A DNA stretch of 12,639 nucleotides from Methanobacteriota archaeon (GCA_903930485.1 CAIYYO010000058.1:1-12639); one strand, 5' to 3'. Positions 1 through 5,978 are shown, counted from the first letter of the stretch. Translations and numbers: made by a program. The notes: generated by a model from the letters alone, not told the origin.

Positions 1-1
1 C

Positions 2-268
2 TCGACATACAAGATACCCCTTTCCGACGCCAAACAAAGGATGAATGAAAACGGAGACAGACTCGCAACAGAAAAAGAAGCCCTCAAAAAGATCGCCGAC
101 AACCTAAAGATCCCGTACGACCCGGCACAGGACAGGCCGGACATAATGGCATGGGCCATCCAAAAACTCAAAGCCGGGGAATACGCGGAGATACTCGTAA
201 AAGACCTGAGCGAATTAGGGCTGAATCCCGGCGTGGTGGAAGAAGCCGAGAAGAGCGTGAAGAGGTAG
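2..268 (+). CDS. Unrecognised protein, 3' part (5' end outside the window)
   Basis: I do not recognise this protein. The reading frame is open from base 2 to the TAG at 266-268 with no in-frame stop, so the gene probably begins before the window. The first in-frame ATG is at 41 and would give 75 residues, but no clear ribosome binding site or TATA box can be seen before it. The visible part is charged and probably helical, rich in Lys, Glu and Ala, with a stretch at about residues 30-60 of the ATG-based numbering (DIMAWAIQKLKAGEYAEIL) that looks like a small helical module. No membrane segment or metal motif is visible. It is convergent with the acylphosphatase-like gene, the two stops being only 6 bases apart, which supports a real gene end. 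Confidence 0.55.
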   Translation, partial: STYKIPLSDAKQRMNENGDRLATEKEALKKIADNLKIPYDPAQDRPDIMAWAIQKLKAGEYAEILVKDLSELGLNPGVVEEAEKSVKR

Positions 269-274
269 TGAGTT

Positions 275-952
275 TTACTTCTTATTCCTTGGTTTCTCAG
301 TCTTCGCGAAACCTTTCAGGAAGCTGTCGTTCAGGCTCCCGTATTTGATGGCGAGGATGGCGTAATCGGTCTCGATTATCGCATATTTCAGATCCGCGGA
401 CGCGCTCTCAAGCCTGGTCAATGCTTTTATCCCTTCTTCAAGGCGCGCTGCCAGCTCCTCGTCGTCCCGGATAAGCTTGAACCCGTCGCCGAATCCGGCC
501 GCATAGATGTTGGCCTGAAAGGTCCCCAGATCTTGTACCGGCGTTATTTTTTCCACAGCATACGTCGCCTGCCCGACACTATACCCCCCGAGTTTGCGCA
601 GGATGGACTTCTTCCTCTCCAGCAAAGTAAGGGCCTTCCTGCAGTCGAAGCCTTTAGAGGTTTGAACGGCGTCAAGGGAATCGGTTGTCCTGGACAACTC
701 CCTCTCAAGTTTCAGCCGGTCTTTGAGGGTCTTGTCTACATCGGTTAACAACCCGTTAAGATCCTCTTCGAAAGCCTTGATCTCTTTTGCAGTCCCTTTA
801 CAGACCACCAGCACGCTTTCGTCATAATTCTTCAGGTTCTGGGCGAATCCCCTAAGTCTATGAGCCTTGGCCAATTCCTTAACCTTAGACCGGAAACCCG
901 CCCTCTGCACCATGCCGTCGATGAGAAAGCCTTTAAGGAACACTTCATCCAT
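275..952 (-). CDS. Acylphosphatase-like domain with a C-terminal helical extension
   Basis: The first ~65 of 225 residues match the acylphosphatase fold, whose enzymes hydrolyse carboxyl-phosphate bonds. The motif GMVQRAGFR at 13-21 corresponds to the GxVQGVGFR phosphate loop and supplies Arg21. GFAQNLKN at 35-42 supplies Asn39. The Arg-Asn spacing of 18 equals that of classical acylphosphatases (Arg23/Asn41), so the catalytic pair is kept, although the loop Gly-Val is changed to Arg-Ala. Classical acylphosphatases are about 90-100 residues. Here another ~155 residues follow, apparently mostly helical and Lys/Glu/Leu rich, which I do not recognise. The gene lies 38 bases after the flavodoxin gene on the same strand. 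A TATA-like TTTAATT at 977-983, about 28 bases before the ATG, suggests a promoter of its own and a leaderless message. Catalysis is likely but not certain given the loop changes. Confidence 0.7.
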   Translation of the reverse strand: MDEVFLKGFLIDGMVQRAGFRSKVKELAKAHRLRGFAQNLKNYDESVLVVCKGTAKEIKAFEEDLNGLLTDVDKTLKDRLKLERELSRTTDSLDAVQTSKGFDCRKALTLLERKKSILRKLGGYSVGQATYAVEKITPVQDLGTFQANIYAAGFGDGFKLIRDDEELAARLEEGIKALTRLESASADLKYAIIETDYAILAIKYGSLNDSFLKGFAKTEKPRNKK

Positions 953-990
953 TCTAAAGAAACATTAGAAGAGAGACTAATTAAAGAAAA

Positions 991-1515
991 TCAGTCGAAG
1001 CGTCTCCAGACAGTTTTCAGGAAGCCGTCGACGGCATCCGCGTACTCCTTCCTCTTAAGGTCCTCGGCCGTAAGCCTGCCAAAAGACTTCTTCTTTCCTC
1101 CGGACTCATCCACCAAAGCCTTCAGCTCAAGCGTAGCTGCAAGCTCCTTTTTCAGAATCCCGCAGACATCGGCCAGCGCCTTAGGGTTGCTCCCTGAACC
1201 CGAGACTGAAGCGAATGCGACTGCCTTCAGGTCCTTCTTATACTTGTCCAGAAACCCCCGTACCTGGGACGGGATGCTCCCGGCATACGCCGGCGAAGCC
1301 AAAACGACGAGATCATAAGCCGCAGGGTCGTGCTTCAACGGCGGAACACCGGTTTTGATCTTAAAGAACGACTTCAACGCAGTCAAAGGCATACCCAGAC
1401 CCGCAAGGCTCCCGCCTGAGATCGGCTCAATATCCGCTCCCAGCTTTTCCGCGATCAGACGGGCCAGGGTCTCGTTGCTGCCCGTAAGGGAATAATAAAC
1501 GACTAATGCTTTCAT
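991..1515 (-). CDS. Flavodoxin-like FMN protein
   Basis: This 174-residue protein has the flavodoxin layout. A short beta strand (MKALVVYYS) leads into the FMN phosphate loop SLTGSNETLA at residues 9-18. At about residues 72-90, ASPAYAGSIPSQVRGFLDKY has the shape of the loop that packs against the isoalloxazine ring. The length is usual for long-chain flavodoxins or flavodoxin-domain oxidoreductases. Such proteins carry one or two electrons between redox enzymes in the cytoplasm; the partner is not evident. The C-terminus is Lys-rich. It is divergent from the cysteine-cluster gene with 35 bases between the starts and is followed on the same strand by the acylphosphatase-like gene. A redox pairing with the cysteine-cluster protein is possible but is inferred from position only. 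Confidence 0.85.
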   Translation of the reverse strand: MKALVVYYSLTGSNETLARLIAEKLGADIEPISGGSLAGLGMPLTALKSFFKIKTGVPPLKHDPAAYDLVVLASPAYAGSIPSQVRGFLDKYKKDLKAVAFASVSGSGSNPKALADVCGILKKELAATLELKALVDESGGKKKSFGRLTAEDLKRKEYADAVDGFLKTVWRRFD

Positions 1516-1550
1516 AATAACGAATAGATATAAGGAGAGAGAATAAAAAA

Positions 1551-1961
1551 GTGGACGAAGACTACCCAGGCGGGCCGGAATTCAACGAGGAGACCGTAGA
1601 GGAGACCGTAGCCGGGATCGAAAAGAAAAGAACGGCGCAGGGATTCGAGTGCAAAAGATGCGGTAGATGCTGCCTGTCGACGGATCACGTCGACCTCTGC
1701 ACGAAAGACATCGAGAGATGGGAACGCGCCGGCAGACGCGACTTGATCAGTCAAAAAATGCTGAAGGAATGGGCGTATTTTGGATCCACCGGCCTATTCA
1801 AGAACAGGACGACGCACAGGTGCCCGTTCATACGAAAGATCAGGAACAAAAAAGAGCACTACTGCACGATATACGACTTACGGCCGCTGTTCTGCAGGAT
1901 ATTCCCGGTAGAACAAGGGCATGGGGTGTTCTGCAGGTGCGAGGGATGGGAAAAGGGGTAA
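1551..1961 (+). CDS. YkgJ-family CxxCxxCC cysteine-cluster protein
   Basis: This 136-residue protein carries the YkgJ/UPF0153 signature. Cys34-x2-Cys37-x2-Cys40-Cys41 is followed by Cys50, then by CPF at 91, Cys105 in the run YCTIYDLRPLFCRIFP (Cys105, Cys115), and a CRC at 128-130. This is the usual pattern for binding zinc or an iron-sulfur cluster; the molecular role of the family is poorly defined. The start is GTG at 1551. No Met precedes the first Cys motif in this frame, and a GGAG sequence lies at 1534-1537, 13 bases upstream, a rather long spacing. It is divergent from the flavodoxin gene and convergent with the nucleotidyltransferase gene (29 bases between the stops). The family assignment is firm; the function is not. 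Confidence 0.85.
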   Translation: MDEDYPGGPEFNEETVEETVAGIEKKRTAQGFECKRCGRCCLSTDHVDLCTKDIERWERAGRRDLISQKMLKEWAYFGSTGLFKNRTTHRCPFIRKIRNKKEHYCTIYDLRPLFCRIFPVEQGHGVFCRCEGWEKG

Positions 1962-1990
1962 GGAGGCGAGGCGTGAATTGACTTTACAAG

Positions 1991-2530
1991 TCAGTGGTTC
2001 TTCGCTGCCTCTTTCATCAGCCATTCAAGCCTCTTGCCGAGCTTCTCTTCCAAGGCCCTTTTCTTCAGATATTTTTGGTCCAACCTTTGGGCGAGAGCAA
2101 TGGCTAACGCCTTCTCCCGGTCGGTGTCGGTCCAGACTGCAAGCCTCATGATTATCAGATCCTCCGGAGAGCAAATCTTTACGGGATAGCCGTCGACTTT
2201 TATTTCGTATACTCTCGTCCTTTCACCAAGACTGTAGCCTGCAACGTGCGGCAGAATATGCAAAGGATAGCCTTCTTTTTCATGGACGAACTGGCCGAAA
2301 GCCCTTAATTCCTCAACACTTTTGTAATCTTCCGTAGGCATCCATCCGACTACTGATAACCCGCCGACGAGCTTCAACGACACCTTTTCGGAGAACACTA
2401 CAAAGTCTATGTCGGCCGTAGTATAAGGAGAGCCGTAGAGTATCCCGGCATACCCTCCGATCAATACATAATCAATTCCCAGCCGGTCGAAGACCTTACA
2501 CGTGTCTACCAGGAGTTTTCTTAGGTCCAT
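1991..2530 (-). CDS. AbiEii/MNT-like nucleotidyltransferase
   Basis: The N-terminal part of this 179-residue protein shows the minimal nucleotidyltransferase signature. GG at 25-26 within DYVLIGGYAGILYG is followed by TTADIDFVV with the metal-binding pair Asp40 and Asp42. A third acidic residue is not obvious. KICSPEDLIIMRLAVWTDTDREKALAI at about 119-145 fits the helical segment after the active site seen in AbiEii- and DUF6036-like proteins, where a K-x-x-x-x-E-D-L-I-x-x-K/R motif is common. Such enzymes transfer a nucleotide to RNA, protein or small molecules, and many act in toxin-antitoxin or phage-defence pairs. Its start lies inside the preceding 48-codon ORF on the same strand (35-base overlap), so the two are probably translated together. 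The exact substrate cannot be read from the sequence. Confidence 0.75.
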   Translation of the reverse strand: MDLRKLLVDTCKVFDRLGIDYVLIGGYAGILYGSPYTTADIDFVVFSEKVSLKLVGGLSVVGWMPTEDYKSVEELRAFGQFVHEKEGYPLHILPHVAGYSLGERTRVYEIKVDGYPVKICSPEDLIIMRLAVWTDTDREKALAIALAQRLDQKYLKKRALEEKLGKRLEWLMKEAAKNH

Positions 2531-2642
2531 GCTTTTTCAGATCCTCCAAGGAGCCCATCATGTCCAGGAACGCTTCATTCGATATCTTTTTACGCTCCTC
2601 CACCTTCCGTCTGATCTTGGCAACGTCGAACACCGTTTTCAT
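2496..2642 (-). CDS. Small 48-residue charged protein upstream of and overlapping the nucleotidyltransferase
   Basis: A 48-codon ORF runs from ATG at 2642 to TAA at 2496. It begins MKTVFDVAKIRRKVEERKKI and contains SNEAFLDMMGSLEDLKKHG, a charged helical protein ending in a basic tail. It is too small for most gene finders. Support comes from position: a TATA-like GTATATAT at 2663-2670 lies about 25 bases before its ATG, as expected for a leaderless archaeal message. It also overlaps the start of the nucleotidyltransferase by 35 bases, as in a two-gene operon. I infer that it may be the partner or antitoxin-like protein of the nucleotidyltransferase. I recognise no family, and it could instead be a leader peptide. 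Confidence 0.5.
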   Translation of the reverse strand: MKTVFDVAKIRRKVEERKKISNEAFLDMMGSLEDLKKHGPKKTPGRHV

Positions 2643-2662
2643 GAGACAAAAATAGATAATCG

Positions 2663-2670
2663 ATATATAC
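2663..2670 (-). promoter_or_regulatory. TATA box for the small ORF/nucleotidyltransferase operon
   Basis: GTATATAT read on the minus strand is centred about 25 bases upstream of the ATG at 2642. This is the archaeal TATA-to-start distance for a leaderless transcript. No Shine-Dalgarno sequence precedes that ATG. Confidence 0.5.
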
Positions 2671-2702
2671 TAAGAAGCCAATCAATAAGTAGTTTCGGGG
2701 GC

Positions 2703-2742
2703 TGCAAAAAAGGGTTTGGGCCCGTCGAGATTTTCACTCAGG
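2703..2742 (-). repeat. Partial copy of the tRNA-Ile 3' end plus flank (attachment-site-like direct repeat)
   Basis: These 40 bases repeat 2998-3037 with three mismatches (2725, 2734, 2735). Read on the minus strand they hold the tRNA T-stem, a damaged T-loop, the acceptor 3' strand, the discriminator base and the following CCC-T6 terminator. The T-loop changes show that this copy is not a working tRNA end. Similarity stops abruptly beyond 2742. A truncated 3' tRNA copy downstream of an intact tRNA is the usual trace left by an element integrated in a tRNA gene; here only 295 bp separate the copies. Confidence 0.8.
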
Positions 2743-2754
2743 CCTAACCGCGGA

Positions 2755-3001
2755 GGGGCTACCGCACCCCCAGTTTGAGGGTCTTCCTGACCCTCCCCGG
2801 TGTGGGGTCTACTGACCCCACAGGACGATTTAGAAATCGCTTTGTCAGTGCCATCCCCCGGATGGCACGTTCTTTTGCCGCTGTGCGGCATGTCCCAAGG
2901 GACATTTTTCCCTAAAGGTGCCAGCAACCGCTGGCATGCCTGACGGCATTTTTCTTTTCTTCTTAAGAAATGCCCATAAAGGGCATGCACCCCGAGGTGC
3001 A
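2755..3001. repeat. Array of about twelve adjacent short hairpins (non-coding structured element)
   Basis: Read along the plus strand, perfect stems follow one another. They are 2755-2758/2767-2770 (4 bp), 2777-2783/2789-2795 (7 bp), 2801-2809/2814-2822 (9 bp), 2826-2831/2834-2839 (6), 2848-2856/2860-2868 (9), 2876-2881/2885-2890 (6), 2891-2896/2899-2904 (6), 2919-2925/2930-2936 (7), 2937-2940/2945-2948 (4), palindrome 2960-2969, 2970-2975/2981-2986 (6) and 2986-2991/2996-3001 (6). Loops are mostly 2-5 bases and several hairpins abut with no spacer. The stems differ in sequence, so this is not a simple tandem repeat. It lies between the two copies of the tRNA-Ile tail and contains no credible protein. 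Function is unknown: a structured RNA, an element folding as single-stranded DNA, or stacked terminators are all possible. Confidence 0.75.
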
Positions 3002-3037
3002 AAAAAGGGTTTGGGCCCGCCGAGATTTGAACTCAGG
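2998..3037 (-). repeat. Right copy of the 40-bp direct repeat, overlapping the tRNA-Ile 3' end
   Basis: This is the partner of 2703-2742, matching at 37 of 40 positions with a period of 295 bp. On the minus strand it runs from the T-stem of tRNA-Ile through the discriminator base and 14 bases of flank. This copy keeps the working T-loop, so it is the functional tRNA end. The repeat includes the hairpin-array edge TGCA at 2998-3001. Confidence 0.8.
3001..3009 (-). terminator. T-rich terminator after tRNA-Ile
   Basis: On the minus strand CCC followed by six T lies three bases after the tRNA discriminator position. Runs of T on the non-template strand terminate archaeal RNA polymerase. The same CCC-T6 is duplicated at 2706-2714, so read-through RNA covering the hairpin array would meet a second terminator. 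Confidence 0.5.
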
Positions 3038-3086
3038 ACCCCCTGATTATCAGTCAGGTGCTCTAACCAGGCTGAGCCACGGGCCC
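3012..3086 (-). tRNA. tRNA-Ile (anticodon GAU)
   Basis: The minus strand folds as a complete cloverleaf of 75 bases. The acceptor GGGCCCG pairs with CGGGCCC, the D-stem GCTC pairs with GAGC, and the anticodon stem CCTGA/TCAGG encloses the loop CTGATAA with anticodon GAT. The T-arm is CTGAG-TTCAAAT-CTCGG, and the discriminator is A. No intron is present and CCA is not encoded. The T-stem contains one G-T pair. AT-rich TATTTAAA at 3101-3108 lies just upstream and may be part of its promoter. Its 3' end is duplicated at 2703-2742. Confidence 0.95.
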
Positions 3087-3172
3087 GTGGATAAATAGAA
3101 TTTAAATAGGGATTCAGGGTATATAAGTTTTCTCTTCGTGCGCATACGTATATTATACTCCCAGCGCGAGCT

Positions 3173-4069
3173 TTAGATTAGTTCCTTCAGGTATATGTGG
3201 TGTTTCCCCAGTTTCCCGCCGTAGTTCCCTGCCGATAATTTTTTCACTCCCTTTATCTTCGCGGCAGCGTTCATCCCGGCCTTCATTGCCTCCTCAACCG
3301 CTTTTTGATCCACGCCGTTTATCACTATCTCAGGTATAGAAGTCACGTCCAAGGGCACCTTGTAGTCTTTTATCTTTCCTTTCAGCGTAGGGCAGTACGG
3401 GTGGTTCGTGGTGGGCCCGATCTCAGGGAAGCGGCTCTCGACCTTGGATCCTGCCGAGCAGATGCCGAAAGCGGTTATGACGCCTTCTACTTTGCCGATG
3501 GCTTCGAGGCTTGCGTCTCCGGCGGCGAGCGCGGAATCTTCAGAGTCGCACAAAAACCAGACGTTCCCGCCCATTACGCCTTTGGAGTAGCCGATCATCT
3601 GCTCTATCTGGAATCCGCCCATCATCAGCGGTATGTCGATCATCTCGCGGCCATAAAGTGTTTCGATATCCTCGTATCCGTCTCCGCAGTGGCCGACCTT
3701 GTACATGATGTCGATCTTTTCCGAAGAATCCAGTAAGTTAAAAACGCGAGTGGTCGGGACGACGAGTATGCCCTGCCTTATCCTTTTCCCTAGCTCGTAT
3801 TCAAGTTTCTCGCGCGCGTTCTTGCCGTATCCGACCCATACCTGTATTATCGCTCCGATGCGCCCGTCAGGAGTTTCTTTAGGGCTGACGAATCTTTCCA
3901 CCCCTGCCTCTGATTCCCCGAATACGGTGCAGGGCAGAGCCGTGGAGCCGTAAGCCGCTTTCTCCAGCCTTTTACGGTCTTTGGCGGTTATGAGCATCCG
4001 TGCAAACAGTCCGTCGAATGCTTCGCAGTATGTGTCTTCCACCGGTATTCCGTTTATTTCCAGGTCCAT
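3173..4069 (-). CDS. ftr: Formylmethanofuran:tetrahydromethanopterin formyltransferase
   Basis: Ftr moves the formyl group between methanofuran and tetrahydromethanopterin in the cytoplasm. This is a step of methanogenesis, reverse methanogenesis or the archaeal methyl branch of the Wood-Ljungdahl pathway. Family features are the N-terminus MDLEINGIPVEDTYCEAFDG, SPKETPDGRIGAIIQVWVG, YKVGHCGDGYED, YSKGVMGGNVWFLCDS, PTTNHPYCPTLKG and the C-terminal KKLSAGNYGGKLGKHHIYLKEL. The ATG at 4069 gives 298 residues, close to the family's ~297. A TTG ten codons upstream would add residues absent from the family, so I prefer the ATG. No Shine-Dalgarno is present. TTTTAAAA at 4101-4108 would place the transcript start about 10 bases before the ATG. 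No other C1-pathway genes lie in the window. The direction of the reaction in this organism cannot be told. Confidence 0.95.
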   Translation of the reverse strand: MDLEINGIPVEDTYCEAFDGLFARMLITAKDRKRLEKAAYGSTALPCTVFGESEAGVERFVSPKETPDGRIGAIIQVWVGYGKNAREKLEYELGKRIRQGILVVPTTRVFNLLDSSEKIDIMYKVGHCGDGYEDIETLYGREMIDIPLMMGGFQIEQMIGYSKGVMGGNVWFLCDSEDSALAAGDASLEAIGKVEGVITAFGICSAGSKVESRFPEIGPTTNHPYCPTLKGKIKDYKVPLDVTSIPEIVINGVDQKAVEEAMKAGMNAAAKIKGVKKLSAGNYGGKLGKHHIYLKELI

Positions 4070-4100
4070 TTTGTTTCTGTTATTTATGTGGGAAGGCAAG

Positions 4101-4108
4101 TTTTAAAA
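4101..4108 (-). promoter_or_regulatory. TATA box for ftr
   Basis: TTTTAAAA is centred about 36 bases before the ftr ATG at 4069, giving a predicted leader of about 10 bases. It lies in the 130-base divergent spacer shared with the VWA pilin gene. Confidence 0.45.
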
Positions 4109-4150
4109 CCTCGGGGTCTGTGGCATCTTGAATAACCTGGGGGACTTAAA

Positions 4151-4160
4151 CTATTTAAAA
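4151..4160 (+). promoter_or_regulatory. TATA box for the VWA pilin-like gene
   Basis: CTATTTAAAA is followed by a T-rich stretch. With the usual ~26-base spacing, transcription would start near 4182, about 18 bases before the ATG at 4200. Confidence 0.45.
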
Positions 4161-4199
4161 CCTTTTTGTCTTATCCTTAAATGTATCCCATTTTTTTAA

Positions 4200-5942
4200 A
4201 TGAAACTCCCGATTTTTAATGGAAGAGGAGCAAGGGGCCAGTCAGGCACGGAGTTGGTGACGACTTATGGCTGGGTTGTCGTAGTAGGTGTCGGAGCCAT
4301 CCTGCTACTTTCCCAGATGGGGACTTTTCGTCCAGCGCCCACAGACAAGACCAAACTAGGGTTCTCTCAGCTGGTTCCGAAGGATTGGGGGATCTATATA
4401 GACAGCAATGTCGCCATAATACAGTTGGAAAATGCTGCGGGGGACCCTTTGCAGGTGACGAAGGTCGATCTCTTTATTGATACCCAGAACATATCCTGTG
4501 CCTCTGATTCTGCAGTCCTTGTTCAGCCCGGGACGGATCAGTACTTTAAGCTAATGTGCTCGGATACTCCAAGTCTCGCGGAGAGGTTTAGTCGGGGGGA
4601 CGGTTTCAGGGGTCATTTGTCGATCAGTTATGTTAATGGAGTGACTGACTCTTTGGATGAGAGCAAGGGGGTTATAGCCGGGGTCATAGAAGAAGGTAAC
4701 GTAGTCACCTCGACCGCGCCGTCAACAACTACGTCTACTTCGACCACCACCACTTCCTCTACTACGACAACTACTTCGACCACCACCACTTCTACTTCGA
4801 CAACTTCAACGACTACTTCGACCACGACTACTTCTTCTACTACGACGACTACTTCGACCACCTCCACTTCTTCGAGCACTTCGACCACTTCTTTTTCGAC
4901 CACGACTAGCTCTTCGAGCACTTCCACGACCACTACTACGACTACAACTACCAAGCCAACGACGACTACCACGACTACCACAACAACGACTACTACTACG
5001 ACTACAACTACCAAGCCAACGACTACTACTACGACTACAACTACCTCAACAACGACCACTACTACGACTACCACGACAACATTGATCATCCCGCCGAACT
5101 CAGACGTGGTGCTTGTGACTGACCTGTCTTCGAGCATGCTGGACTACTGCCTCAACGGACAATCGGGAGGGTGCATTGCGGCAAACCCGCAGAGGATACA
5201 GTTTGCCAAGTCCCTGAACAAAGATTTCATCGACCGGGTGCTGAGCAGATCGAGCAACAGGATTGCTTTGACGTCGTTTTCGACGATGACCAGCGGCAGC
5301 ACTCCTTATACCGTGGGGTTCAGTGCCAATGCAGCATATCTCAAGAGCCAGGTGGACGCATACGTGGCCGATGGTCCTCTTGGGGCGTCTACGTGCGTCT
5401 GCGCCGGTATCCGGAGGGCAAGGAAGCTTCTCGAATCCGCAGCTCCGGCAAAGAACAAGTTCCTTGTGGTCCTGACCGACGGCGTGAACAACAAGCAATG
5501 CGAAGGGAGCTATCCTGATCTGAACACCGTTGACACCTATCTTTCGGACTTCGTTTGCTGCACGCTAGCTACTTCATGCGGCAAATCCACAGGCATTGGC
5601 CCATCTCCCCCGGCCGGCTGCCATTCAGGCCTGTATGAAGTGATCAATTATGCGCAGACCGGGTGCAACAAATGCGGCGATATAACCGGAGGCTTTTACC
5701 CGGCATGCGGCGACTACGTGGACTACTACGGCATAAATCAGGCGATATCCGACGCCCAAGCGACCAATAACGCATTCACTGGCGGGGTCAAGATATATAC
5801 TATAGGTATGTTCGACCAAAGCTTTGGGTCAGGCTGCACTCAGGCGACTACGTCTCTCACCAACATAGCCGCAAAAGGGAACGGGCAATTCTTCAAAGGC
5901 ACCTCTAAAGCGGAACTTGAGGCGATCTACGCCAAATTCTAA
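4200..5942 (+). CDS. Class III signal peptide (pilin-like) surface protein with Thr-rich stalk and VWA domain
   Basis: This 580-residue protein is built for the cell surface. Residues 9-42 form an archaeal class III signal: basic RGARG, then Q14-S-G-T-E18-L, then a hydrophobic helix (WVVVVGVGAILLL). EppA-type cleavage is expected between Gly13 and Gln14, and Glu18 is the +5 Glu of type IV pilins. A beta-rich region with two Cys follows to ~165. Residues ~168-294 are almost only Ser and Thr, a likely O-glycosylated stalk. From ~300 there is a von Willebrand A domain. The MIDAS metal site has Asp308-Leu-Ser310-Ser-Ser312 and a later VVLTDG with Asp427. This half holds 13 Cys, suggesting disulfides outside the cell. 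By analogy with VWA tip proteins of bacterial pili I infer a metal-dependent adhesin, possibly at a pilus tip. ftr is divergent. Confidence 0.88.
   Translation: MKLPIFNGRGARGQSGTELVTTYGWVVVVGVGAILLLSQMGTFRPAPTDKTKLGFSQLVPKDWGIYIDSNVAIIQLENAAGDPLQVTKVDLFIDTQNISCASDSAVLVQPGTDQYFKLMCSDTPSLAERFSRGDGFRGHLSISYVNGVTDSLDESKGVIAGVIEEGNVVTSTAPSTTTSTSTTTTSSTTTTTSTTTTSTSTTSTTTSTTTTSSTTTTTSTTSTSSSTSTTSFSTTTSSSSTSTTTTTTTTTKPTTTTTTTTTTTTTTTTTTKPTTTTTTTTTSTTTTTTTTTTTLIIPPNSDVVLVTDLSSSMLDYCLNGQSGGCIAANPQRIQFAKSLNKDFIDRVLSRSSNRIALTSFSTMTSGSTPYTVGFSANAAYLKSQVDAYVADGPLGASTCVCAGIRRARKLLESAAPAKNKFLVVLTDGVNNKQCEGSYPDLNTVDTYLSDFVCCTLATSCGKSTGIGPSPPAGCHSGLYEVINYAQTGCNKCGDITGGFYPACGDYVDYYGINQAISDAQATNNAFTGGVKIYTIGMFDQSFGSGCTQATTSLTNIAAKGNGQFFKGTSKAELEAIYAKF
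4932..5045 (+). repeat. 60-bp-period direct repeat inside the Thr-rich stalk
   Basis: Bases 4932-4963 recur exactly at 4992-5023 (32 bp, offset 60). A further 21-bp partial copy is at 5025-5045. The offset of 60 is a multiple of three, so gain or loss of a unit would change stalk length without breaking the frame. Each long copy encodes Thr residues with one Lys-Pro pair. The surrounding region 4710-5080 is a wider array of degenerate ACN triplets. Confidence 0.75.
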
Positions 5943-5978
5943 GTTAATCGGCTTGATCGCATAAAGCGGCGGCATACT

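Noticed and set aside
2703..2742. A second, working tRNA gene
   Set aside because: Only the T-stem to discriminator part is present and the T-loop consensus is broken. No anticodon or D-arm precedes it.
2755..3001. CRISPR array or integron attC array
   Set aside because: The hairpin units differ in sequence and length, there is no constant repeat with unique spacers, and no cas gene or integrase is in the window. attC sites have conserved core motifs that I do not see.
2682..3002. 106-codon minus-strand ORF covering the hairpin array
   Set aside because: It consists of the hairpin stems and the tRNA-tail repeat, its composition is rich in Pro, His, Gly and Cys without any recognisable motif, and it runs through the duplicated terminator. 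The DNA is better explained by structure.
4070..4099. Earlier TTG start for ftr adding ten residues
   Set aside because: The extra residues are not part of the Ftr family, whose N-terminus aligns with the ATG at 4069, and the likely TATA box fits that ATG.
4628..5137. 169-codon minus-strand ORF of nearly pure valine and glutamate
   Set aside because: It is the antisense shadow of the ACN threonine codons of the VWA protein stalk.
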